From Cellulomonas telluris (GTDB taxonomy: Bacteria; Actinomycetota; Actinomycetes; Actinomycetales; Cellulomonadaceae): a stretch of DNA of 64,000 nucleotides. The translations under genes were made by a program, and so were the position numbers. The notes beneath the pieces are model-generated. The model was given only the letters and a program-made list of their open reading frames with translations, was not told where the DNA came from and ran no database searches. The stretch lies in assembly GCF_004886325.1 (NCBI RefSeq), contig NZ_QXFN01000001.1:682001-746000 (forward strand), read 5' to 3'. The stretch's first letter is position 1, and every line of letters begins with the position of its first letter. Shown piece by piece: positions 7,399 through 16,172 of the stretch.

Positions 7399-8760
7399 AT
7401 GACCAGCAAGCGCACCACCGCGCCGGCCGCGGCCGACGCCCCCCGCATCACCGTCCTCGGCACCGGGTACCTCGGCGCCACCCACGCGGTCGCCATGGCC
7501 GAGCTCGGCTTCGACGTCACCGGCGTCGACACCGACCAGGGCAAGGTCGAGGCCCTGCAGGCGGGCAAGGTCCCGTTCTTCGAGCCCGGGCTGCCCGAGC
7601 TGCTCGAGAAGAACCTGCAGACCGGCCGCCTGCGGTTCACCACGGACGTCGCGTCCGCGGTGGCGCAGGGCGACGTGCACTTCGTGTGCGTCGGCACGCC
7701 GCAGCAGCGCACGTCGCACGCCGCGGACCTGCGGTTCGTCGAGGCCGCCACGACGGCGATCGCCCGCCACCTCACCAAGGACGCGGTCATCGTCGGCAAG
7801 TCGACCGTCCCGGTCGGCACCGCCGCGCGCCTGCGGGAGCTCGTCGCGGCCGAGGCCCCCGCGGGCCTCGACGTCGAGCTCGTGTGGAACCCGGAGTTCC
7901 TCCGCGAGGGCAAGGCCGTGCAGGACACGCTGCACCCGGACCGCATCGTCCTCGGCGGGGTCTCCGCCAAGGCGGAGGCGATCCTGCGCCGCGTCTACGC
8001 GACCCCGATCGCCGAGGGCGCGCCGGTCGTCGTGACCGACCTGCCGACGGCGGAGCTCGTCAAGGTCAGCGCGAACGCGTTCCTCGCGACGAAGATCTCG
8101 TTCATCAACGCGATCGCGGGCGTGTGCGAGGCCGCGGGTGCCGACGTGACGGTCCTGGCCGACGCCCTCGGCCACGACGTGCGCATCGGCCGCCAGTTCC
8201 TCGACGCCGGCCTCGGCTTCGGCGGCGGCTGCCTGCCCAAGGACATCCGCGCCCTTATGCACCGCGCGAACGAGCTCGGTGCCTACCGGGCGACCGCGCT
8301 GCTGCAGCAGGTCGACGAGATCAACATGGGCCAGCGCGAGCGGGTCATCGACCTGGCGCTCGAGGCCTGCGGCGGCTCCGTCCTCAACAAGCGCATCGGC
8401 GTCCTCGGTGCGGCCTTCAAGCCGCTCACCGACGACGTGCGCGACTCGCCGGCCCTCAACGTGGCGGCGGCCCTGCACCTGCGCGGCGCGCAGGTCACGG
8501 TCTACGACCCCGAGGCCGGCGACACCGCCCGCCGCCTGTTCCCGACCCTGTCGTACGCGACGGGCGTCGAGGAGGCCGTCGAGGGTGCGGACGTCGTCCT
8601 CGTCCTGACCGAGTGGGACGAGTTCCTGCAGGCGGACGCGGCGAAGCTCGCACCGCTGGCGCACCAGGCGAAGATCATCGACGCCCGCGGCAAGCTCCAG
8701 GCGAACGCCTGGCGCGACGCCGGCTGGCAGTTCACGGGCCTGGGCCGCACCGCGGCCTGA
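7399..8760 (+). CDS. ugd: UDP-glucose 6-dehydrogenase
   Basis: The 453-residue enzyme oxidises UDP-glucose to UDP-glucuronate with two NAD+. The N-terminal NAD-binding motif is LGTGYLGATHAV. The catalytic cysteine is C278 in GFGGGCLPKD, and the C-terminal UDP-binding domain is complete. The length is normal for bacterial Ugd. AGGAG lies seven bases before the ATG. It is the third gene on the strand after the GT2 and GH26 genes, 52 bp downstream, which suggests that it supplies UDP-glucuronate for the polymer or that glucuronate is a branch sugar. A strong hairpin follows the stop. Confidence 0.96.
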   Translation: MTSKRTTAPAAADAPRITVLGTGYLGATHAVAMAELGFDVTGVDTDQGKVEALQAGKVPFFEPGLPELLEKNLQTGRLRFTTDVASAVAQGDVHFVCVGTPQQRTSHAADLRFVEAATTAIARHLTKDAVIVGKSTVPVGTAARLRELVAAEAPAGLDVELVWNPEFLREGKAVQDTLHPDRIVLGGVSAKAEAILRRVYATPIAEGAPVVVTDLPTAELVKVSANAFLATKISFINAIAGVCEAAGADVTVLADALGHDVRIGRQFLDAGLGFGGGCLPKDIRALMHRANELGAYRATALLQQVDEINMGQRERVIDLALEACGGSVLNKRIGVLGAAFKPLTDDVRDSPALNVAAALHLRGAQVTVYDPEAGDTARRLFPTLSYATGVEEAVEGADVVLVLTEWDEFLQADAAKLAPLAHQAKIIDARGKLQANAWRDAGWQFTGLGRTAA

Positions 8761-8850
8761 CCCGCACGACCGCGGCCGCGGTCCCGCCCCACGTCTCCGG
8801 GGTCGGGGCCGCGTCCCGTGCACGGAGCGCCCCCCGAGCGCCGTGCACGC

Positions 8851-8884
8851 CGAGGGCCCGGCCACGTCTGTGGCCGGGCCCTCG
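8851..8884. terminator. Bidirectional terminator between ugd and pgm
   Basis: A 15-bp perfect stem (CGAGGGCCCGGCCAC at 8851-8865 with its complement at 8870-8884) closes a GTCT loop. It lies between two converging genes. A second 8-bp hairpin, GTGCACGG/CCGTGCAC, lies just before it at 8818-8848. Confidence 0.9.
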
Positions 8885-8905
8885 CGCGTGCGGCGGTGCC
8901 GCCCG

Positions 8906-10591
8906 TCAGGCGCCCAGCGCGTCCGCGACGACCTGCCGCGCCTCCTCCTGCACCCGCTGCAGGTGCTCGGGGGAGACGAACGACTCGGCGTAGATCTTGT
9001 AGACGTCCTCCGTGCCCGACGGCCGCGCCGCGAACCACGCGTTCTCCGTCGTCACCTTCAGGCCGCCGATCGCCGCGTCGTTGCCCGGCGCGCGCGTCAG
9101 GCGCGCCGTGATCGGCTCGCCGGCGAGCTCGGTCGCGGTGACCTGCTCGGCGGACAGCGCCGCGAGCGTCGCCTTCTCCTCGCGCGTCGCGGGGGCGTCG
9201 ACGCGGGCGTAGTACGACTCGCCGAACCGCTCCACGAGCTCGCCGTGGTGCTGGGAGGGGCTGCGCCCGGTCGTCGCGAGGATCTCCGAGGCGAGCAGCG
9301 CCGGCAGGATGCCGTCCTTGTCGGTCGTCCACACGGTGCCGTCGGTGCGCAGGAACGACGCACCGGCCGACTCCTCGCCGCCGAACCCGACGGACCCGTC
9401 GACGAGCCCCGGCACGAACCACTTGAAGCCGACGGGCACCTCGAGCAGCCGGCGGCCCAGCGACCCCGCGACGCGGTCGATGAGCGAGGACGACACGAGC
9501 GTCTTGCCGATGGCCGTGCCGTCGGGCCAGCCGGGCCGCGCACCGCCGTACAGGTAGGAGATGGCGACCGCGAGGTAGTGGTTCGGGTTCATCAGCCCGG
9601 CGTCGGGCGTGACGATGCCGTGCCGGTCGGAGTCGGCGTCGTTGCCGGTGGCGATGTCGAACGGCGCGGCACCGCCGGCGCCGGGGCGCATGCGCTCGAG
9701 CAGGGACGCCATCGCGTACGGCGACGAGCAGTCCATGCGGATCTTGCCGTCCCAGTCGAGCGTCATGAACGACCAGCGCGGGTCGACCGTGGGGTTCACG
9801 ACCGTGAGGTCGAGCCCGTACCGCTCGCCGATCGCGCCCCAGTACTCCACCGACGCGCCGCCGAGCGGGTCCGCGCCGATGCGCACGCCGGCCGCACGGA
9901 TCGCGTCGAGGTCCACGACGTTCGCGAGGTCGTCGACGTAGGAGGACAGGTAGTCGTGCTTGCGCGTGGTGTCGGCGGCGAGCGCCTGCTCGACGCCCAC
10001 GCGCGGGACGTTGCGCCAGCCGGAGCGCAGGATCTCGTTCGCGCGGTCGGCGATCCAGCCCGTGGCCTCCGAGCCGGCGGGCCCGCCGTGCGGCGGGTTG
10101 TACTTGAAGCCGCCGTCGCGCGGCGGGTTGTGGGACGGCGTCACGACGATGCCGTCGGCGAGGCCCGGGCCGGCGGTGCGCACGCCCTCGGACGTACCGG
10201 CGCCGTTGTGCCGCAGGATCGCGAGCGACACCGCCGGCGTCGGCGTCCAGGAGTCGCGGGCGTCGACGTGCACCTCGACGCCGGCCGCGGCCAGCACCTC
10301 GAGCGCCGTCGTCCACGCCGGCTCCGACAGCGCGTGCGTGTCGCGACCGATGAACAGCGGGCCGTCGGTGCCCTGCCCGCGCCGGTACTCGACGATCGCG
10401 GCGGTGATGGCGACGATGTGCGCCTCGTTGAAGGCCCCGTCGAGCGCGGAGCCGCGGTGGCCGCTCGTGCCGAAGACCACGCGCTGCGCGGGGTCGTCGA
10501 GGTCGGGCTCCCGGTCGTGGTACGCCGCGAGCAGGGCGTCCACGTCGATCAGGTCGGACGGCTGGGCAGGGGTTCCGGCGCGCGGGTCCAT
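8906..10591 (-). CDS. pgm: Phosphoglucomutase (alpha-D-glucose-specific)
   Basis: The 561-residue enzyme interconverts glucose 6-phosphate and glucose 1-phosphate. The phosphoserine is S153 in [16 protein letters not shown] is the N-terminal substrate loop, and [15 protein letters not shown] near the C-terminus binds phosphate. Length matches the family. ATG at 10591 is chosen over an upstream ATG because GAGGAT lies seven bases before it. It converges on ugd. Glucose 1-phosphate feeds UDP-glucose, so it is metabolically upstream of both exopolysaccharide loci, although it is on its own transcript. Confidence 0.95.
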   Translation of the reverse strand: MDPRAGTPAQPSDLIDVDALLAAYHDREPDLDDPAQRVVFGTSGHRGSALDGAFNEAHIVAITAAIVEYRRGQGTDGPLFIGRDTHALSEPAWTTALEVLAAAGVEVHVDARDSWTPTPAVSLAILRHNGAGTSEGVRTAGPGLADGIVVTPSHNPPRDGGFKYNPPHGGPAGSEATGWIADRANEILRSGWRNVPRVGVEQALAADTTRKHDYLSSYVDDLANVVDLDAIRAAGVRIGADPLGGASVEYWGAIGERYGLDLTVVNPTVDPRWSFMTLDWDGKIRMDCSSPYAMASLLERMRPGAGGAAPFDIATGNDADSDRHGIVTPDAGLMNPNHYLAVAISYLYGGARPGWPDGTAIGKTLVSSSLIDRVAGSLGRRLLEVPVGFKWFVPGLVDGSVGFGGEESAGASFLRTDGTVWTTDKDGILPALLASEILATTGRSPSQHHGELVERFGESYYARVDAPATREEKATLAALSAEQVTATELAGEPITARLTRAPGNDAAIGGLKVTTENAWFAARPSGTEDVYKIYAESFVSPEHLQRVQEEARQVVADALGA

Positions 10592-10670
10592 GCCCCGATC
10601 CTCGCGCAGGGGAGGGGCGCGGCGCACGCGGTCGGGCGGGTCCTGGGCGACGGGCGGACGGACGGCGGAC

Positions 10671-10716
10671 GACGACGGGCGGCGGCCCTGGCCGATCCCG
10701 GCCGCCGCCCGTCGTC
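10671..10716 (-). terminator. Terminator hairpin after the lipid kinase gene
   Basis: A 17-bp perfect stem joins 10671-10687 and 10700-10716 over a 12-base loop. It lies between the lipid kinase gene and pgm, which run in the same direction, so it separates their transcripts. Confidence 0.85.
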
Positions 10717-10795
10717 CGGCGTCCCGTCATGCGGACGGCGGGACCTCCACGACCTCGCCCCGGAGCCGCCCGGCGTCGGCCTGCCGGGCGGCCCG

Positions 10796-11773
10796 TCAGC
10801 GCTCGTGCGCCAGCGGGTCCCGCAGGACGAACCGCTGCGGCACGCGCACCCGCAGGGCACCCGCGTCGACGCGGACCACGAGGGGCTCGTCCGGCCCCAC
10901 CCACCCGGCGAGCTCGCCGTCCACGTCGAGGGGCAGCCGCCGGTCGGTCACGACGCGCACCTGCGCCGCCGTGACGTACCCCTTGTGGCCGAGGGGACGC
11001 CACGGGGTCGTGGCCTGGTGCGCGGCGGCGGCGACGACCGACGCCGGGTGCGCGCCGCCGAGCGTGTAGGCGACCAGGAGCCGGTCGTCGATGCCCGCGT
11101 CCGCGGCGATGGCCGTCCCCGCGTGCACCCGCCCGTTCGCCACGTTGAGCTGGTGCGTGCGCACGTGCAGGGTGCGCCCGTCGGCGGTCACCTCGGCCTC
11201 GAACGGCCGGTGCGTCGCGAGGGCGCGGGCGGCCGTGAGGGCGTACGCGGCGCGCCCCAGCCGGCGCTTGAGCAGGTGCGGCGTGCGGCCCGCCACCTCG
11301 GACGACAGCCCCACGCTCACGAGGTTGGCGAACCAGTCGTCGTTGGCGCGTCCCAGGTCGACGCCCACGGTCCGCCCGTGGGCGACGACGTCCAGCGCCG
11401 CGCCCAGCCGCAGCGGCAGCCCGAGGCTGCGGCCCGTGTTGTTCGTCGTGCCCAGCGGCAGGTAGCCCAGCACCGTGGACCGCCCAGCGAGGTGGTCGAC
11501 GACCGTGGCGAGCGTGCCGTCGCCGCTGCCCACGACGAGCATCGGCGGCTCGGTCGCCAGCACGCGGGGGAGCAGCTCCGGCAGCTCGGCGCCGGGGTCG
11601 CGCACCACGTGCACGTCGAGCACCCGCACGCCGCGGGCCGCCAGCGCCGGGGCGATGCGGTCGTGCAGGACCGCCCCGCGCCGCGACCGCGCGTTGACGA
11701 CGACGACCGCCTCGGGCGCGCCGGCCCGTTCCGGCGCGCTGGCTGCCGGCGTGCGACGGTCGACGGGCGGCAC
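10796..11773 (-). CDS. Diacylglycerol kinase family lipid kinase
   Basis: The 325-residue soluble protein belongs to the diacylglycerol/sphingosine kinase family (YegS/DgkB fold). The nucleotide-binding motif is VGSGDGTLATVVDHL, followed by PLGTTNNTGRSLGLP, the family's conserved PxGTxN segment. Such enzymes phosphorylate diacylglycerol or related lipids at the membrane. The GTG at 11773 has GGAGG five bases upstream. The final residues carry a stop at 10796-10798, and a strong terminator follows. A second, membrane-anchored relative is encoded at 18767-19912. The lipid substrate is unknown. Confidence 0.88.
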   Translation of the reverse strand: MPPVDRRTPAASAPERAGAPEAVVVVNARSRRGAVLHDRIAPALAARGVRVLDVHVVRDPGAELPELLPRVLATEPPMLVVGSGDGTLATVVDHLAGRSTVLGYLPLGTTNNTGRSLGLPLRLGAALDVVAHGRTVGVDLGRANDDWFANLVSVGLSSEVAGRTPHLLKRRLGRAAYALTAARALATHRPFEAEVTADGRTLHVRTHQLNVANGRVHAGTAIAADAGIDDRLLVAYTLGGAHPASVVAAAAHQATTPWRPLGHKGYVTAAQVRVVTDRRLPLDVDGELAGWVGPDEPLVVRVDAGALRVRVPQRFVLRDPLAHER

Positions 11774-11945
11774 GGGATCCTCCGGAGGGGAGACGGACGT
11801 GCGCCAAGGATGCCGCACACCCCTGCTGACCCGCTGCACCCGCGCACCGGCACCGGCCCCAGCCCCCGCGCCGCGAGACCGTCGTCCGCGGGCGTCGACG
11901 TCCCGGGGAGCGCGGTCTCGCGGGCCGGTGCCGTACGGCGCCGGG

Positions 11946-11951
11946 TAGCCT
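11946..11951 (+). promoter_or_regulatory. Leaderless -10 box (TAGCCT)
   Basis: TAGCCT ends six bases before the GTG start at 11958, the spacing expected for a leaderless transcript. Confidence 0.6.
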
Positions 11952-11957
11952 CGGCGG

Positions 11958-12779
11958 GTGCCCGCCAACGACACCTTCGTCCTGCGTCCTTTCGAGGGCC
12001 TGCCCGGGGAGCCCGACTGGGTGGCCCTGCGCGAGCTCGTCCCCGCCGCCACCGCCACCGCGCGCACGACCGCCGAGCACGGCGCCCGCGACGTCGTCGT
12101 CACGACCGTGCTGCCGAACTCGTGGCCCGCGCTGCACCGCGCCGACGGCACCGTGCTGCTCGCGCTGCAGACGGGCACGAGCTCCGGTGACGCCAGCCGC
12201 GACCTCGCCACCGCCCTGCTGCTCGCGCTCGACGCCGAGCCCGGCACGGCCATCGAGACGATCGGCCTGCCCACGCCCGGCCCGCGCCTGCAGGACGTGC
12301 TCGACCCCACCGTGCCGTTCGAGGTCACGGTCCGCGAGAGCTTCTCCTACTGGCTCGACCCGGGCACCGAGGTCACGGCCGACCTGCAGGCCGCGATCGA
12401 GGAGGCCGACGCCGGCATCATCGACACGCGCCGGATGTCGTCCGTCGGGTCCGCCTACTGGTGCCGCATGGGCGCCAAGGAGTTCCTGCGGTGGGCCCGC
12501 GCCGAGGACGAGCAGGTCGTGCTCGACGGCCTCGCGCGCCTGCACGCGCGGCGCGAGTCCGGCTTCGAGGACGCCCGCTTCCTCGGCTACTTCCGCGCCG
12601 CCGGCATCGTCGTGCCCGTGTGGGAGCTGGCCCGCGGGTCCGAGGCCGACGACGTCGAGGGTCCCCTCGCCGCGTTCGCCCCGCGGTTCGAGGAGGCGAT
12701 GGCCGACACGAGCCCGCTCGACGCGAACGCCCGCCGCGCCCGCGCGGGCCTCGTCGCCCGGCAGGTCACGCTCCGCTGA
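11958..12779 (+). CDS. DUF5926 family protein
   Basis: The 273-residue soluble protein resembles the actinobacterial DUF5926 family, whose function is unknown. It has no signal peptide, membrane helix or recognisable catalytic motif. A central acidic region (FSYWLDPGTEVTADL) and the segment GSAYWCRMGAKEFLRW are the most distinctive parts. GTG at 11958 follows a TAGCCT box by six bases, consistent with a leaderless mRNA. A terminator hairpin follows the stop. Family recognition is from memory of the sequence pattern. Confidence 0.75.
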   Translation: MPANDTFVLRPFEGLPGEPDWVALRELVPAATATARTTAEHGARDVVVTTVLPNSWPALHRADGTVLLALQTGTSSGDASRDLATALLLALDAEPGTAIETIGLPTPGPRLQDVLDPTVPFEVTVRESFSYWLDPGTEVTADLQAAIEEADAGIIDTRRMSSVGSAYWCRMGAKEFLRWARAEDEQVVLDGLARLHARRESGFEDARFLGYFRAAGIVVPVWELARGSEADDVEGPLAAFAPRFEEAMADTSPLDANARRARAGLVARQVTLR

Positions 12780-12786
12780 ACCCCTC

Positions 12787-12823
12787 CCCACCTGCGGCTC
12801 CGCACGGCGGGGCCGCAGGTGGG
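12787..12823 (+). terminator. Terminator after the DUF5926 gene
   Basis: CCCACCTGCGGC (12787-12798) pairs perfectly with GCCGCAGGTGGG (12812-12823) over a 13-base loop, directly after the stop codon. Confidence 0.85.
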
Positions 12824-12873
12824 CGGCGCGTGCGGCCCGCCGCGTCGTGAGGCGACCCGGCCCCGTTCGTGAC

Positions 12874-12879
12874 TAGGGT
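12874..12879 (+). promoter_or_regulatory. Leaderless -10 box (TAGGGT)
   Basis: TAGGGT ends seven bases before the GTG at 12887. The fit supports that start over the GTG at 12869, which would overlap the box. Confidence 0.6.
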
Positions 12880-12886
12880 GGGACGC

Positions 12887-13708
12887 GTGACAGCGACGGG
12901 GAGCGAGGACGGCCGGAGCCCGCAGCAGGCCGTCGGGAGCCGCCCCCGCGCGCAGCGCCAGCGCCAGCGCGTGGCCGTGATCATCCCGGCCAAGGACGAG
13001 TCCCGGCGGATCGCGGCGACCGTCCGCTCGGCCCGGGCCATCCCGCACGTCGACCTCGTCCTCGTCGTCGACGACGGCTCGGAGGACAACACGCAGCACG
13101 TGGCCCGCGAGGCCGGTGCCGTCGTGGTGCGCCACTCGCACAACCGCGGCAAGGCCGCCGCGATGGAGACCGGCGCGGCCGTCGTCGCCATGCGCGACGC
13201 CCCCGACCGTCCGCCGCGCACCCTGCTGTTCGTCGACGGCGACCTGGGCGAGACCGCCGTCAACACGGCGCCGCTCGTCCCGCCGGTGCTCGAGGGGCTC
13301 ACCGACCTCGCGATCGCGCTCCTGCCGCCCCAGCCCGGCGCCGGCGGACGCGGCCTCGTGGTCGGCGCCGCCCGCCGCGCGATCGTGTCGATGACGGGGT
13401 GGACGCCGACGCAGCCGCTGTCCGGCATGCGCTGCCTCACCCGCGAGGCGTTCGAGGCCGCGACGCCGCTCGCGCGCGGCTGGGGCGTCGAGGTCGGCAT
13501 GACGATCGACCTGCTGCGGCAGGGCTACCGCGTGCTCGAGGTCCCGTGCGACCTGCGGCACCGTCCGTCGGGCACGGACCTCAAGGGCCAGCTGCACCGT
13601 GCGGCGCAGTACCGCGACGTGCAGCTCGCGGTGAACGCGCGCCGCGCCCGCGCCGCCGCCGGGTCGGTGCGGCGCACGCTCACGCCCGAGGGGCGTCCGC
13701 GGGGCTGA
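12887..13708 (+). CDS. Family 2 glycosyltransferase (non-processive)
   Basis: The 273-residue protein has a GT-A fold family 2 core with no membrane segments. VIIPAKDESRRI opens the nucleotide-binding half, followed by the acidic VVDDGSEDNT and the DxD-like FVDGDLGE. LSGMRCLTREAFEA is a typical acceptor-side segment. It resembles dolichyl-phosphate-mannose/glucosylglycerate-type transferases of actinobacteria, but donor and acceptor cannot be read from the sequence. Start choice rests on the TAGGGT box. The last 29 bp overlap the convergent membrane protein gene. Confidence 0.85.
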   Translation: MTATGSEDGRSPQQAVGSRPRAQRQRQRVAVIIPAKDESRRIAATVRSARAIPHVDLVLVVDDGSEDNTQHVAREAGAVVVRHSHNRGKAAAMETGAAVVAMRDAPDRPPRTLLFVDGDLGETAVNTAPLVPPVLEGLTDLAIALLPPQPGAGGRGLVVGAARRAIVSMTGWTPTQPLSGMRCLTREAFEAATPLARGWGVEVGMTIDLLRQGYRVLEVPCDLRHRPSGTDLKGQLHRAAQYRDVQLAVNARRARAAAGSVRRTLTPEGRPRG

Positions 13709-16100
13709 CGTCCTCGGTCCCGGCGGCCGGCGTCGCGGGGTCCGCGGGCGCGCCGGGGGAGGCACCCGCCCGGTCGGGGCCGGCACCGGCGACGTCGTGC
13801 TCGAGCCGCCACTGGGCGGCGGCCGCCACCAGGCACGGCACGGACACCGCGATGCCCAGGGCGAGCACGACGATGCCCGAGTCGTTCATGAGGAACCCGA
13901 TGGTCAGGGCCACGCCGGTCGCCGCGACGGCGGGGCGCAGCAGCGGCACCGTCCGCTGCAGGCCCTCGAGGGGCGACCCCTCGCCCATGATCGCGCCGCG
14001 CCGCGAGCGGGGCCCGGCGAGCACGAGCCACGTGAGCGCCACGCCGCCGATCGCGAGCACCAGGTAGCGCCACGACGTGAGCAGGCGCAGGTTCGCCGAC
14101 AGCTTGCGTCCCAGGACGTCCCACAGCCCGCCGTCCAGCACCGTCGCGAAGAACCGGCCGAGGTGCGTCTGGTCGGCGGCGGGGCGCAGCCAGTCGAGCC
14201 ACGCGAAGCCGAGGACGACGGCCGTGCCGACCGCGCCGACGAGCAGCACGACCCGCCACGAGACGCGGCGCCCCGCCACCGCGATCGCGAGCATCGCGAA
14301 CGCGACGAGGATCGCCGGCGGGCCGCCGAAGTCCGCACCCCACTGCGGGGCGCCGTCGACGACGGCGATCGCGAGCCCGGTGAGCACGACCGCCGCGACC
14401 GCGGCGCGCCGGCGGCCGCGCCGCAACAGGGCGTCCGCCGCGACCACGGCCACGAGCACGCCCGCGGCCGTGACGAGCGCGAACGCCTGGTTGCTCATGC
14501 CGTAGAACCGCGCCGCCATGATCCGGTGCGCACCCATGGGGGCGTCGATGACGAGCGTGGACCCCGTGAGCGCGTCGGCCAGGAGCGTGACGACCGTGAC
14601 GGCGGAGACCACGCCCGCGGGTCCCAGCACGTGACGACGCCACGGACCGGCCAGCGCGAGCGTCGTGATGACCGCGACCCACCCGAGCAGGACCCACCAG
14701 AACGCCGTGACCGGGCGGTCGGCGCGCCACCACGGGACGAGCCCCACGAGGAACGACGCGACGGGCGTCGCGCCCAGCGCGAGCGCGAGGACCTGGAGCG
14801 CGCGCAGCGACGGGCGCAGCGCGCCCGTCCGCCGGTCCGTGCCGGACCGCGCGCGGCGCGTGAGGACGACCGCGGCGGCGACGAAGAGGGCCGCCTGCGC
14901 GAGCACCAGCCGGGCCGAGAACGTGCCCGAGACGCGGACGACGGCCGACGCCTCCTGCTGCGCGTCGAGGAGCATGCCGACCCGGGCCGCACCCGACTCC
15001 GGCCCCGGCACCGGCCGGATCTCGGCGCCCGGCAGGGCCGGTGCGTCGTCGAGCAGCCCCAGCAGCGCGAGCAGCGTCGGCGTCACGTCGGTGGTCTGCA
15101 CGACGCCCGGCTGCCGGGTGGAGCCGGAGGTGAGCAGGTTCTCGTCGTACAGGCGGCCGTCGGTGGCCGGGCCGACCGCCGCACCGAGCTGGAGCACGCT
15201 GCGGCCCGAGTCGGCGAGCGAGACCACCAGCACGGTGGCGTCGCGGTTGCCGAGCCCGTCGAGCACCGCCGCGACCCGCTCGTCGACGGTCACGGCCTGC
15301 TGCGCGCGGGACGGCTCGACGATCGACTCCGATCCCGGCAGGTCGGGCGCCTCGGAGCCGCCCAGCGGGGCCTCGCCCTCCTCCTCGACGGGGGCGGCGG
15401 TGGCACCGGGCGTGGGGTCGGTGGACGGCAGGCGGGGCGCGGTCGCGTACCCGGGGTCGCGGATCTGACCCGCGTCGACCACGAGCAGCCCGGCACCCTC
15501 GGCGGTGGCCTCGCGGACCAGCGCGCGCAGCGCGCGGGGCGTCGTCGGCGCCCGCAGGTGCTCACCGACGGGCAGGCCGTCGGGGTCGGCCAGCGCGATC
15601 GCCGCACCCGGCCCGATGCCGACGACCGGGGTCCCCGCGGCCGCGAGCACGTCGCCGAGCATGCCGGGGCGCGCGCCGTAGGACTCCGCGCCGGCGGCCG
15701 TGAGGTAGTCCTGCCAGCCGGGCACCTCCCCGGCCTCGCCGGGCTCGCGCAGCGTCCGGCACGTGCGGTCCTCGACGGGCAGGTCGGCGGCGCGGGCGCC
15801 GGCGGACACGGCGAGCCAGCCGTCGGCCGGGCAGGCCCGGGTGGTGACGGACCGCGCGGCGACGGCGGCGACGGAGCCGCCGCGGCTCAGCTCCCACAGC
15901 GCGGGCGTGGTCAGCGAGCCCACGTCGTCCCAGCGCAGGCCCGTCACGCCGACGAGCACGACGGGCCCCGGCACGGGGCTCTCGCCCACCGCCGGGGCGG
16001 GCGTCGACGCCGCGGCCGCGGGCACCGCGGCGCCCACGCCGAGCACCGCCACGAGGGCGGTGAGCAGGGTGGGGACGAGGGCGCGCAGGGACCGGGGCAC
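13680..16100 (-). CDS. Large membrane protein with an N-terminal extracytoplasmic alkaline-phosphatase-like domain
   Basis: The 806-residue protein has a signal peptide (LVPTLLTALVAVLGVGAAV, cleaved near residue 35), an extracytoplasmic domain of about 350 residues, then about ten transmembrane helices and a Pro/Ala/Asp-rich tail. The N-domain begins PVVLVGVTGLRWDDV and later contains TDVTPTLLALLGL, a pattern like the metal-site segments of alkaline-phosphatase-superfamily enzymes. Catalytic residues are not all evident. GTG at 16100 follows a TACCCT box by six bases. It is divergent from pheA and overlaps the GT2 gene at its 3' end. Function unknown; a cell-envelope role is inferred. Confidence 0.7.
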   Translation of the reverse strand: MPRSLRALVPTLLTALVAVLGVGAAVPAAAASTPAPAVGESPVPGPVVLVGVTGLRWDDVGSLTTPALWELSRGGSVAAVAARSVTTRACPADGWLAVSAGARAADLPVEDRTCRTLREPGEAGEVPGWQDYLTAAGAESYGARPGMLGDVLAAAGTPVVGIGPGAAIALADPDGLPVGEHLRAPTTPRALRALVREATAEGAGLLVVDAGQIRDPGYATAPRLPSTDPTPGATAAPVEEEGEAPLGGSEAPDLPGSESIVEPSRAQQAVTVDERVAAVLDGLGNRDATVLVVSLADSGRSVLQLGAAVGPATDGRLYDENLLTSGSTRQPGVVQTTDVTPTLLALLGLLDDAPALPGAEIRPVPGPESGAARVGMLLDAQQEASAVVRVSGTFSARLVLAQAALFVAAAVVLTRRARSGTDRRTGALRPSLRALQVLALALGATPVASFLVGLVPWWRADRPVTAFWWVLLGWVAVITTLALAGPWRRHVLGPAGVVSAVTVVTLLADALTGSTLVIDAPMGAHRIMAARFYGMSNQAFALVTAAGVLVAVVAADALLRRGRRRAAVAAVVLTGLAIAVVDGAPQWGADFGGPPAILVAFAMLAIAVAGRRVSWRVVLLVGAVGTAVVLGFAWLDWLRPAADQTHLGRFFATVLDGGLWDVLGRKLSANLRLLTSWRYLVLAIGGVALTWLVLAGPRSRRGAIMGEGSPLEGLQRTVPLLRPAVAATGVALTIGFLMNDSGIVVLALGIAVSVPCLVAAAAQWRLEHDVAGAGPDRAGASPGAPADPATPAAGTEDVSPADAPRA

Positions 16101-16106
16101 CGACTC

Positions 16107-16112
16107 AGGGTA
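16107..16112 (-). promoter_or_regulatory. Leaderless -10 box (TACCCT)
   Basis: TACCCT on the minus strand ends six bases before the GTG at 16100. Confidence 0.6.
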
Positions 16113-16123
16113 CGTGCGCGCAC

Positions 16124-16129
16124 TAGGCT
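16124..16129 (+). promoter_or_regulatory. -10 box of pheA (TAGGCT)
   Basis: TAGGCT lies 43 bases before the pheA ATG, so this transcript has a short leader with a GGGAGG ribosome site. It forms a divergent promoter pair with the minus-strand TACCCT box. Confidence 0.5.
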
Positions 16130-16172
16130 CGGCGGGGCCGCGCGGGCGGCCACGGGAGCAGCGGGAGGGGCG

